From Hsuehochloa calcarea (lineage: Eukaryota; Streptophyta; Magnoliopsida; Poales; Poaceae), in the NCBI GenBank assembly GCA_036346395.1, contig CM070604.1, forward strand, positions 30,965,662-31,029,661: 64,000 bases of DNA. Direction: 5' to 3'. A program made the position numbers and the translations under genes. Below are positions 46,354 to 56,737 of the stretch, one piece after another. Within the stretch, counting starts at the first letter, position 1. Each line of letters begins with the position of its first letter. The notes beneath the pieces were generated by a model. That model did no database searches. It saw only the letters and a list, made by a program, of their open reading frames with translations, and was not told the origin of the DNA.

Positions 46354-46984
46354 CTGAGCAAAGCCACTCTAAGTTAGATTTGTTTTTGGTTTTAAAATAA
46401 CTTTGGACATGTTTTGAGGATGGTTAATCCGTGTGGTAAAATTGGGCGGGTAGCCTTGTGATAGGAGGGTATCCTTCACCATGTTTCATATGGAGGTTAT
46501 CCACTATAAAATGATGAACCTCAAATTTGATTTTAGCTATGGAATAAAAATATGCCTTGAAACTTAGTATAAATATTTAAACCAAAAAGGCTGATTTACG
46601 CAAATAAACCCTATAACCCTCCTTTGATAAACTTATGCATGCATTCTAAATTCTGTATTGGGTGTAATTTGCGAGCACAGATTGTAGTGCTCACTCTTCT
46701 TCAATATTATTATTCAGAGAAGACGCTATCCGTAAGGTGAGGAGAAGGGCGATTAGGCGGCGACCTCCATTTATTGCTGTGGCGTATCGTGTGGCTTACC
46801 ATTATATTTTGCTTCCGCTTAATGTTTTATTTGGCCTTCGGCCCCAGTTGTAATAAACTCTATGCTTATTAAATAAACACGCTGGATATGTTTGGGATAA
46901 CATTTTTGTGACTGTGTACACTGGAAACCCTGGACTAGTGTATGAACACAGAGAATTCGGGATCCTTCGTTCCCGGGTTCGACA

Positions 46985-48776
46985 TCTTGGTGGTGTGTTA
47001 ATTCAAGAAGGAAAACATGTTGCTTACTTTAGTGAAAAATTAAGTGGTCCTAGTTTGAACTATTCTACCTATGATAAAGAATTATATGCTCTAGTTCGAA
47101 CTTTGAAAACATGGCAACATTATTTATGGCCCAAAGAGTTTGTAATACATTCTGATCATGAATCTTTGAATCATATTCGAAGTCAAACCAACCTGAACCG
47201 CAGACATGCTAAGTGGGTTGAGTTCATTGAGTCTTTTCCCTATGTTATTAAATATAAAAAGGGCAACGAAAATGTGATAGCTGATGCTTTGTCTAGGAGA
47301 TATACCATGCTTTCACAACTTGACTTCAAAATCTTTGAATTAGAGACAATAAAGGAGCAATATGTGCATGATGTTGATTTTAAAGATGTGTTGCTAAATT
47401 GTCAAGAGGGAAAGAGTTGGAATAAATTTGTGGTGCATGATGGGTTCGTGTACCGTGCTAACAAGCTATGGATTTCAGCTAGCTCCGTTCGTCTTTTGTT
47501 GTTACAGGAGGCGCATGGAGGAGGATTGATGGGTCACTTCGGCGTGAAGAAGACCAAGGACATTCTGACCCACCACTTTTATTGGACAAAGATGAGGCGT
47601 GACGCCGAACGCTTCATTACCCGCTGCACCACGTGCCAAAAAGCTAAGTCACGACTTAATCCTCATGGTTTATACATGCCCCTTCCTGTTCCAAGCATAC
47701 CTTGGGAAGATATTTCCATGGACTTTGTTTTAGGGCTTCCTAGAACAAAGAAGGGGAGGGATAGTATTTTTGTTGTCGTGGATAGATTCTCTAAGATGGC
47801 TCATTTTATACCATGTCATAAAAGTGATGATGCTTCAAATGTTGTTGATTTGTTCTTTAAGGAAATTGTTCGGTTGCATGGTATTCCGAATACGATAGTT
47901 TCAGATCGTGATGCTAAATTTCTTAGTCATTTTTGGAGAACCTTGTGGGGTAAGTTGGGGACTAAGCTATTATTTTCCACTACTTGTCATCCCCAAACCG
48001 ATGGGCAAACTGAGGTTGTCAATAGAACCTTGTCCACTATGCTTATGGCTGTGCTTAAAAAGAACTTAAAAATGTGGGAGGACTGCTTGCCTCATGTGGA
48101 GTTTGCTTATAATCGTTCGCTGCATTCTACCACAAAGAAGTGTCCTTTTGAGATTATTTATGGATTCATCCCTCGTGCACCTATCGACTTATTACCTCTT
48201 CCAGCTTCGGAGAAAGTAAATTTTGATGCTCAACAACGTGCTGAGTTGATACTAAAAATGCATGAGACAACGAGAGTGAATATTGAGATTATGAATGCTA
48301 AATATAAAATTGCTGGTAGTCAGAGACGTAAGCATGTTTCTTTTGAACCTAGTGATCTTGTGTGGTTACACTTGCGTAAAGAACGATTTCCTGAATTAAG
48401 AAAGTCTAAACTCATGCCACGTGCAGATGGTCCTTTTAAAGTTCTTGAACGTATTAAAGATAATGCATATAAGTTAGACTTGCCTGTAAATTTTGCGGTT
48501 AGTTCCAGTTTTAACATTGCAGATTTGCGGCCTTTCTTGGGCGTGGAGGATGATCTCGAGTCGAGGACGACTCCAATTCAAGAAGGGGAGGATGATGAGG
48601 ACATCACTTCTACTGATACGAACACTCCTCATGTGCAAGATCCAATTACTCGAGCACGTGCTCGTCAACTTATTTATCAGGTAAACTCGTTTCTAGGGCT
48701 GAGTGTATTATTTGATAACTCTATGATGCTGCCTAACGGAGATGATTTACTTGTACTTAGGAATCTAGGACTATGA
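46985..48776 (+). CDS. CRM-like RNase H and integrase with C-terminal CR-like motif
   Basis: The frame is open from the solo LTR junction to the stop at 48774-48776. RNase H: GGVLIQEGKHVAYFSEKL, DKELYALVRTLKTWQHYL, IHSDHESL, ENVIADALSRR. Integrase: HHCC module (HGGGLMGHFG, CTTCQKAK), then the DDE core with Asp in MDFVLGLP, Asp in SDRDAKFL and Glu in DGQTEVVNRTL, all present. The C-terminus (GPFKVLERIKDNAYKLDLP, NIADLRPF) reads through the polypurine tract into the LTR and ends with ITRARARQLIYQVNSFLG. No classic chromodomain is seen. The upstream extension to 46908 is LTR sequence. This is the best-preserved coding piece in the window. Confidence 0.88.
48580..48592 (+). promoter_or_regulatory. 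Polypurine tract of the CRM-like element, inside pol
   Basis: AAGAAGGGGAGGA precedes the LTR start TGATGAGG and is translated as part of the integrase tail (QEGEDDED). The same tract is present at 2768-2780 and 61712-61730 on the minus strand. Confidence 0.8.
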
Positions 48777-51536
48777 CCAGTTCAAGAAGATATACGATCA
48801 GTTCCACAGGGTCTACGACCACTTCAAAAAGGCTTACGACCAGAGATAACATAGACTCCTCAAGACCACCACAGGACCAGTTCTACGACCAGGTCTTCGA
48901 CTAGAGATATGTGACCTGAATAGTGAATAAGGTGTTGCGTCACCGTTTTGGCCTAATATGGTCTTGTAAGCGTGTCGAGGTCGGAGTCCAGGTAGTGTAC
49001 GCCTCTTCCCGCGGCCGCACTGTAATACTCCGGAAACGGTTCGGTAAAAAGAAAGAGGTCGGAGGGAGTAAAAGAAATTGTTTTCGTCGGAAAATTCCAA
49101 TCTCCGGGGGGGTAAACGTTATTGCCAGACAACCTGGGCCGCAGTTCGCGACCCAGGTGGCCCAAGAGGGGGCCGGCCAAAAGGGGGGGCATCACTTCCC
49201 CCCCCAAACCCTAGTGCCTCCACCTCCTCCCCCTTGAGCCGCCCCCATCTCCCCCTCCACCCGGCGCCTCCCCTCCTCCTAGACGCCTCCTCCTCCATTG
49301 GTGGCTGCCATTGGTGATCCCCGGAGCTGCACACCCGGTCTCCCACGCGTTCATCTTCGGTTCTTCCTCCGCCGGGCGTTTGCAATCCACTCGGGTTCGT
49401 GGAGTTGGGGCCGGCCAAAGAAGGAGAGGAGAAGTCTTCGGGAAGTTGATCCTCATCATTATTCGGTTATACAAGGGTAACGAGAGACCCCATCGCTGTT
49501 TGATTGCGTTATAGTTGTCGATTCAATGATTTTAGTAGTATCGTTTAATCTCTGTCAGTAGATTGATTCGGTCCAGAACGTTGTAACTCGGTTTTGGGTG
49601 TCTTAGAGGCAGAATTGGATGTCTTCGCCTTCTGGAGTTTTGTTCCTTATTTCATTAGCTTTCTTTTGGCACCTGGATCACGAATGTTCACCCAGTAGAT
49701 TAAAAGTTATGACTGTTTTACTACGTACTGCTCTGTCTGTCAGAAATGCTGGGTATAGTCGGTTGCACCTAGGTTTTGACCTAGTTAGATTCAGAATCAG
49801 GTCGGCCACCCAACTAGGTTTATGAAGATAATTTCCCAATGTTTCCAGGCTGATAAAGATCACTTTATGTGGATCAGTGTTTTAAAAGTTAGAGCCTTTT
49901 CTTTAGGGCTGTTCTGAATTCTGGGCAGACTGCAGTTATAGTTTTTCATTGGATGGTTAGACCTCTGTATTGGCCGAATTAGAGTTTACCATCAACTAGA
50001 GTTTTGTATCCAGTTAAGTTAAGAAAATATGAGCACTAGTTTCAGGTCTTTTGGACTTACGGTTTTTTATTGGTGAATTTTCTAGTAAAACTGCCAGATT
50101 AGGGATAATTGAAATGTTTGGGTAAATTGATCAAATTGAACTTTTATTTGGTTAGTTTGGCTAGAGATTGAGGGAGGACACGTGTAGCAATGTCATATTC
50201 GTTTGCCCTCATTTCGATTATTTTATATTGTAGGCGGTGAAGCGGTGAGTGGAGGGGTATCTCAATTACCTCCCAACCTGCTTCTTGTGCAGCGAGCAAG
50301 TAATTTGTATTCTATGATTGATGCAATGTGTGATGTGTGAATGAATGATTATATTTGTTCGTAGTTGTAGATGAATGCCATGTGTTTCTTTTCATTTATG
50401 AGTACTATTCAATATTGACATAGGATCACATCATGACATGCATACATTACTTTTGTAAGACCCATCAATTCCAGTATGGGCACTTGAAAATCCCATCAAT
50501 TCCAGGATGGGTACGTGAGTCCACCATTCCAATGTGGGCCACGTTACGTGAGTCCACCATTCCAATGTGGGCCACGTTGACTGATCGTATGAAACGTTCT
50601 TCATACGATTACTTTAAGTGAACACCGACGGTGATTCACTCGCTATACCCAGATATGCTTCAATATGTCCATTTCCTTCAATGCATCATTCCACTTCATC
50701 CATTCATAAATTCGTTTCCAGTAAATGTTCAAATTATGATTGTGATATAATGCTCATAGTATGTTTGATTGTTACATACAGTTGCTTGCTGAGTCTTTGG
50801 CTCATTCTTGCTTTATTGTCTTATTTAGGTAAATGACAAGGAAGAATGATCTTGTGGAGGGTAGTTCATCACGATGCACTCACTACCATAAATCAAACAA
50901 TTTGAGGACTTTTACTGTCGTTAATTATGACTTGTGTTGAATTGTAATAAGCCATCACGGCCTTGTTTACCATATCTTTCCGAATTGTTTACTTCCATTC
51001 CGTTGATTAAACTTGATGATGAATACTTGTTTCCGTATAATCTTAATACTTGCTTCACCTTATCATGCGTTTTGATGTTATTCAATTGAAGAGTAGTGGT
51101 TGTATGTGACATCTTGACTTCCTTATAGTCAGGGTGTTACACGCACAACCCTAATAAGTCGACCTCCTCACGTTCCCCTATATATATACAGTAGCCGTCA
51201 TAGTTTAACGTGGGTTTTTTTTCTTTGAGATTATTCTGCTTAGCAGTCTCACCGCTCATTTGGTTGAGGAACCCCACATTGTGAGCTTCATCTATATTCG
51301 TAATACAATATCATATTGCATCTTATACTTTCTTGCTTGTGTTCTCAATTCATTTGTAGGAGATAGCCTTCTTGGCGAGGTCAACCGCGTTCGGCACGGT
51401 TGATAACCAACGGAGCAGTGGTGTAGTGATTTCGGTAGGTTGATCTGTTCTGGTTGGAGCCTCCGGATCATCAACGTCGAGTTCTCCACAATCGACTTAT
51501 CAGTACCTTTCGGAAGATCGGGCCATAGTCTCATCA
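48593..51536 (+). mobile_element. 3' LTR of the CRM-like element, split by a solo LTR
   Basis: Segments 48593-49020 and 51147-51536 together match the 5' LTR (26884-27702) with a modest number of substitutions. The solo LTR 49021-51141 plus one CGCAC copy separate them. Confidence 0.88.
49021..51141 (+). mobile_element. Solo gypsy-like LTR
   Basis: This is a 2,121-bp unit starting TGTAATACTCC and ending GGGTGTTACA (inverted ends TGTAA/TTACA). It is flanked by CGCAC (49016-49020 and 51142-51146). No internal genes are present. A short tandem unit, CGTGAGTCCACCATTCCAATG with GGGCCACGTT, occurs twice at 50513-50580. The lineage was not assigned; its ends resemble Tekay-like LTRs. Confidence 0.85.
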
Positions 51537-52167
51537 GTCCTCATGAGATAGTCTGGATCATCAAAACTATCTCCAAGTTCAAGTCTTTGACAACCAGTCT
51601 TGTAAGAGTAGTTTGGCACAATTTAAGCAAAAGACAATCTTGATTTTTCAAGTTTCACAAGAGCAGTTTTATATTCTCAAGAACACAATAAGCTCAAGTA
51701 ATGGTCAATTTTAGATTCAAGAGCTAACAAAGCAATTCTGACAGGGCCAATGTCATAAAAGGAGCACTAATTGCGCAACTAGCTAAAACATCCACAAATT
51801 ACAATTTTTAGTTTGAGTTGTTTTAGAGTTCTAACTCATACAGCAAAGACTTATATGTATATGTGAAAGCATGATAATTCTAGCAAGTGAAAGAACTAGA
51901 CATGGCATTGAGCAAGAATTGAAATACTAATGCTCCAAAGGGTAATAGGCAAAGCTTCATCAATTTTAAAAGATAAGTAGAAAAACTTATATTAAAATGC
52001 ATTTTTTTGGATACCACTTGTTGGATTTTTAATATGAATGCAATATGATACAATGAGATGCAATAAAAGCCTAAAAACCTAAAAAGTTCAAAAAGATTAA
52101 TAAGTTCAGAAAAGAACAGGAAAAAATCAAAAGAACCAGGTAAGATCAGAAAAGATCGAACTCCCCC
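51537..52167 (-). other. SIRE-like 3' non-coding region, inverted arm part 2
   Basis: This is the mirror of about 53030-53690 (shared phrases include CTCAAGTTTAGCTC-type runs and AACTCCCCCTCAAACCAA next to the RNase H stop). It is the continuation of 25757-26878 after the CRM-like insertion. Confidence 0.7.
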
Positions 52168-52602
52168 TCAAACCAACCCATAGGGATAAATTACCCCTAA
52201 CTCACTTCTCAAGGTGGCAAACCTAGTTGGGTCTAAAGGCTTGGTGAGGATATCAGCCAGTTGAGCCTCGGACTCCACAAAGTGTAGCACAATATCACCT
52301 TTTTCAACATAGTGTCTAAGGAAGTGATAGCGAATGTCTATGTGCTTGGTCCTAGAGTGTTGCAAAAGGTTCTTAGCAATATTAATGGCAGAAGTGTTAT
52401 TACAAAAAAGAGGAACACTAGCAAAATTTAACCCATGATCCTTAAGAGTGGTTACCATCCACAAAATTTGACTACAGCAACTAGCAGCAGCTACATATTC
52501 AGCTTCAGCCATGGATTGTGCAACAGAGGACTGCCTCCTAGAAGACCAAGATACAATAGAAGTGCCTAGGAAGTGACAAGATAGGAAGAGTACCTCAGGC
52601 AC
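52168..52602 (-). pseudogene. Copia RNase H, inverted arm
   Basis: The open minus-strand frame reads SIVSWSSRRQSSVAQSMAEA, then EYVAAASCCSQILWMVTTLK, LFCNNTSAINIAKN, HSRTKHIDIRYHFLR and QLADILTKPLDPTRFATLRS. This is the copia RNase H end of pol, with an Asn where the forward copy keeps Asp (CDNTS against CNNTS). It lacks everything upstream. Just outside the frame start lies the centre of the inverted repeat (about 52591). Confidence 0.85.
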
Positions 52603-53014
52603 TTGTCACTTCCTAGTCACTTCACTTGTCTCTTGGTCTTCTAGGAAGCAATCTTCTATTGCACAATCCACTGCTGAAGCTGAATATGTAGCTGCTGCTA
52701 GTTGCTGTAGTAAGATTTTGTGGATGGTATCTACTCTTAAGGACTATGGGTTAAATTTTGCTAGTGTTCCTCTTTTCTGTGATAACACTTCTACCATTAA
52801 TATTGGTAAAAACCATGTGCAACACTCTAGGACCAGACACATAGACATTCTCTTTCACTTCCTTAGAGACCATGTCGAGAAGGGTGATATTATGCCGCAC
52901 TTCGTGGAGTCTGAGGCTCAATTGGCTGATATCCTCACCAAGCCTTTAGACCCAACAAGGTTTGCCACCTTGAGCAGCGAGTTAGGAGTAATTTATCCTT
53001 TTAGATTGGTTTGA
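52603..53014 (+). pseudogene. Copia RNase H, forward arm
   Basis: Forward counterpart of 52168-52602: SWSSRKQSSIAQSTAEAEYV, then ILWMVSTLKDYGLNFASVPL, FCDNTSTINIGKN, HSRTRHIDILFHFLRDHVEK and ILTKPLDPTRFATLSSELGV, with a stop at 53012-53014. The two proteins differ at roughly one residue in seven, so the arms are old or came from different copies. A small frame change lies before 52700. Confidence 0.85.
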
Positions 53015-54837
53015 GGGGGAGTTCGATCTTTTCTGATCTTACCTTGTTCTTCTGATATTTCCTTGTTCTTTTCTGAACTTATTGATCTTTTTGAACTTTT
53101 TAGGTTTTTAGGCTTTTCTTGCATCTCATTGTATCATATTGCATTCATATGAAAATTCCAAAAAGATGCATTGTAATATAAGATTTTTTGCTTATCTTTT
53201 AAAATTGATGAAGCTTTGCCTATTACCCTTTGGAGCTTTAGTATTTCAATTCTTACTCAATGCCATATCTAGTACTTTGACTTGCTATAATTATCATGCT
53301 TTCACATATACAGATAAGTCTTTGATGTATGAGCTAGAACTCTAAACAACTCAAACTAAAAACTGTAATTTGTAGATGTTTTAGCTAGTTGCGCAATTAG
53401 TGCTCCTTTTGTGACATTGGCCCTGTCAGAATTGCTTTGTTAGCTCTTGAATCTAAAATTGACCATTACTTGAGCTTCTTGTGTTCTTGAGAATCTAAAA
53501 CTGCTCTTGTGAAACATTAAAAATCATATTTCAAGATTGTCTTATGCTTAAACTGTGCCAAACTCCTCTTACGAGACAAGATTGTCTTATGTTTAAACTG
53601 TGTCAAACGACTCTCACGAGACTGCATGTCAAAGACATGAACTTGGAGATAGTTTGATGATCCAGACGATCTCATCGGGACTGCTTGTCAGAATTGACAT
53701 GAACCTTAAGATTTGTCGCCCTGGTAGAAGCTTAGGAAGAGTTTGTGGATGGCTCCTAGCCCAGGATCTTCTTCGCTAAGATATACCTTTAATCAACTTC
53801 TGGTCGAAGCTTAGGATGAGTTTGTGGGTGGCTCCTAGTCCAGGATATTGTCACTAAGTTAGACCATTAGTCAACTTCAATATTCAGTGCAAATAAAAAT
53901 TATTGAAAAATAGGCGTTTGAGAAATTTTGAGCAAAATGATTCAGTTCAAGAGCTGATTGTCTCTTAATGTGGTCATTGTTAGCTTTTTTATCTCACTTT
54001 GATATTTTGACATGGCCAGTTTCACTTTAGGATCCCTATTGATGAACTTGCTAAATTTGAAGCTTTGCTTAAATTGATCAAATCTATTGCTTTATTTTTG
54101 AGCCTTCGTGCTTAGATTTGATATATATGTCTTATCATGATCTTGCTTGCGCTGTTAGGCTTGATATGTTGTTTGTGCAATATTAGAAATCCTGGCTTGT
54201 TCTTTTGGGTACTCTACAAAGCTTCTTGTAATCAAAATTTAAAAAATACAAAAATGAAGCCACTCCATTGCACTTCATGCATACTCCTTCTTATGCTTCT
54301 TTCTTCATTCTGCATTTGTTATCTGTGGACGAGTGGACAGCGTGATTCCTTGATGACTCCATTGTCAAAGGGGGAGAAGATATTTCAATGTTGGGGGAGA
54401 AGATATATCAATGTTGTATAAAGGGGAGAAGATATAAAAATGTTAAAAAGTGGGAGAAAAATATAGAATTTGAAATTTTCTAAAATATGAGGATCATAGT
54501 GAGGGGGAGGTTTTGAATTGCATTCTTATTGTCTTATTGACTTTTCTGAACTTGAATTGCATTTATAAATACTCACGATGATCAAAAGTCAATTGAACAA
54601 TTGTTCTTTCATGTGGACCTTAAGTGAGATTTTTGACTCTTTTATGGAATTTAACATTTTTATTCTTTCTTTTGCGTTATCTCACTTGCCTATGTTATTC
54701 TGATGCCAGCTTGGTCATTTCCACTACTTGCTTATGGACCAAGTTGTGTCTTTGTGCGAAAACGAAAGTATTTTACTTTTCAAACCTCCAAATTACATTT
54801 TCTGAATTTTTGCCAATGTGTTCATCAAGGGGGAGAT
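53015..54837 (+). other. SIRE-like 3' non-coding region with repeated purine tracts
   Basis: No gene is present. Positions 54366-54460 contain AAGGGGGAGAAGATAT, GGGGGAGAAGATATATCAATG, AGGGGAGAAGATAT and AGTGGGAGAAA, and GTGAGGGGGAGG follows at 54500. A final CAAGGGGGAGATTT precedes the LTR. Such serial purine tracts are a known trait of SIRE-type elements. GAAGCTTAGGA..AGTTTGTGG.TGGCTCCTAG is repeated at 53727 and 53806. Confidence 0.7.
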
Positions 54838-55596
54838 TTTGGATATCATGGGGATATGCTCCAGATCTTAGGATGATGTGACAATTGGCAATGGCGTTAA
54901 AGGTTTGTCGTTTTGCTTGTTTTCGGCAAAGAAACAGTGCTGTCAGGCCATAACCGGTCTAACCGGCCAGGGCGGCGGTCTACAGGACATAGCGGCGGTC
55001 AGACCGGCCAACTTCAGAATATGGTGTTTTGAGCTGGGCCAAAAATAGAGGTAGCAGGCAACAGAGGGGATTCTATTGCACTTGGTCTCATAATTTTTGG
55101 AGTCTCCAGTTAAAAGTTCTATTTGATTAAAAATTCCAGTAGGATTCGGTTTTCCAGAGAGGAAATTTGGCTAAGTCCCAACTAGCGGTCTGACCGGACA
55201 ATAGGTAGCGGTCGGACCGGCCAGGGTGGGCGGTCTGACCGGTTTTCACTTGGATCGTTGGCCTTCGTGGCGGCGATGTTCGGTTGTTAGGTCAAAGTCA
55301 TGAGTTTTCAGTGCATATGTATTGCATGATGCATGTTTTGACTAACATGGGTCAAGTTGTGAAGAACTTGTTCCCGGATTCGGTTTACTTGTCTATTGTT
55401 GTGCAGGTTGCTTGGTAGTCAACGACGGTCAACGGTGAGGATGATCGGGACTAGGCTTGGAGAGCTGAGGTCCAGAACGATCGACAATGCGGGGTGAGGT
55501 CAATGAACTCAAGCGTGGTGCAAGATGGACAAGGGTGGCCTATTGGCTAATCCGCGGCGCAAGATGGCGCATGGTGTAGCTAATTAGGTCAAGAGG

Positions 55597-56621
55597 TGAT
55601 GCGGACATCCTTAGCTATGTTGTTTCATATAATATTTTCAATTCATTAAATACCTCAGAACAACATGAGCTTACTAAGAGAGTTGAAAAACAAGAGAAGC
55701 TTATCCAACAGGTTAATCTGTTCACCGAATTTCCTTTTAAATTAGATGAGAATTTCATACTACCTAAAATTAGTGTTTTGCTTGTGCTCAGATTGGAAGA
55801 TTCAATAATGAACGGAGATGAAGGATATGAGGTTGTTCTTGAAGAAAGGCCATCACAATGGAGGAGAAGCTCGTGGGAGACAAGCAAGGGAAGAGAAGCC
55901 CAAGAATCCAAGTCAAATTCGAAACTTCCACAAGCCCAACCAAATTCAAATTGGAATCAACTCATAATTCAATTCGGATTCGGAATCAGCCTCAAATTCG
56001 GATTCGGAATCAGCAGGACAATCCGGATTAAAACGGCCATAACTTTCACAAACGGAGTCCGATTCGAGTGTTCTTGGGCTTGTTGGAAAGCTAACTTCAA
56101 GCCCGATCCAACGGATCCTCCCTCACTCCGAAATTCGTCCCGTATCAAAAGATAGGATCAAATCAATGTGATAGTTGTAAAATTAGAGTTTCCTTTTCTG
56201 TTTTGGAATGTGTCGGAATTGGAGTAGGACTCCAAATCCGAATTAGAATAGGAGTAGGGCCTCTTGGCCAGCCATGAGGAGGAGTAGGAGCACTATATAT
56301 AGAGGGGTAGACCCCCATTGTAACCTCAGACCACGTTTAATATATTTTCAAAGCTTTTGCTTGATTCTCCTGTTGTGCTTATAGCCAAAACAGAGGGAAT
56401 TAGGCATTGAGAATAAGGGGTCGTTCTTGCTTTTCCGCTGGGAATTGAGGGTTCGACGATCTTCGCTTGTGGTCAGCGAGGATCCAATCAAGTGTGTGTT
56501 TGGGCGAATTTTCCATAGAGTTGCAAGTCCGTGCATTGGCGCAGGGGATCAGCTGGTGGTTCGTCAGGATACGCAAGTTATCGAGAGGTTCTACGTCGAG
56601 AAGATCGGGCACCCCGCATCA
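55597..56621 (+). mobile_element. Solo CRM-type LTR
   Basis: This 1,025-bp unit starts TGATGCGGACATCC and ends CCCCGCATCA, flanked by AGAGG (55592-55596 and 56622-56626). The start resembles TGATGAGGACATC of the other CRM-like LTRs. Its U3 has an open stretch (55778-56155) with no recognised CR-like motif. A CTATATATAGAGGGG box near 56290 is a likely promoter. Confidence 0.85.
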
Positions 56622-56729
56622 AGAGGTGTTAAAGACGGCGCATTAAAATGCGTGCGTGTGTGACCTGTTTGTTTTGGGCCTTAACGGGAGCCCAATTGAG
56701 TCAAACTTCTAGAAGGTTTAAGCCTCCAC

Positions 56730-56737
56730 TATAAATA
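56730..56737 (+). promoter_or_regulatory. SIRE-like LTR TATA box
   Basis: TATAAATA in the context CTCCACTATAAATAGGGGAGGG, about 860 bases into the LTR once the solo LTR is discounted. Confidence 0.5.

Larger units (their letters stand above)
31929..46984 (+). mobile_element. Solo Tekay/Del-like LTR interrupting RNase H, itself interrupted
   Basis: It starts TGTAACAGCCC and ends GGGTTCGACA, with TCTTG duplicated on both sides (31924-31928, 46985-46989). Excision restores the reading ASGIGLGGVLIQEG of the CRM-like pol. After subtracting the chromovirus at 34445-46353 and its duplication, the LTR is about 3.14 kb, the same size as that element's LTRs, to which it is related. The segment 31929-34444 includes a CpG-rich 32220-33250 stretch and a TATA box at 32615. 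The segment 46359-46984 is its 3' end. Confidence 0.88.
26884..51536 (+). mobile_element. CRM-like gypsy retrotransposon with nested insertions
   Basis: LTRs of 819 bp (26884-27702) and 818 bp (48593-51536, minus an insert) flank gag, protease, reverse transcriptase, RNase H and integrase. The target duplication is GTCCC (26879-26883) and GTCCT (51537-51541). The inverted SIRE copy at 53665-53690 shows the empty site. Without the inserts the element is about 7.47 kb. The CRM clade (centromeric chromoviruses of plants) is proposed because pol reads into the 3' LTR and ends in a basic ITRARARQL motif. Frameshifts, stops and insertions mean it is no longer active. Confidence 0.85.

Noticed and set aside
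46908..46984. Start of the 622-residue frame as a true N-terminus
   Set aside because: The first 26 or so residues are translated from the end of the solo LTR. Pol sequence begins at the TCTTG duplicate.
56427..56663. 78-residue frame 56427-56663 as a gene
   Set aside because: It spans the 3' end of the solo CRM-type LTR and crosses its boundary into the SIRE-like LTR.
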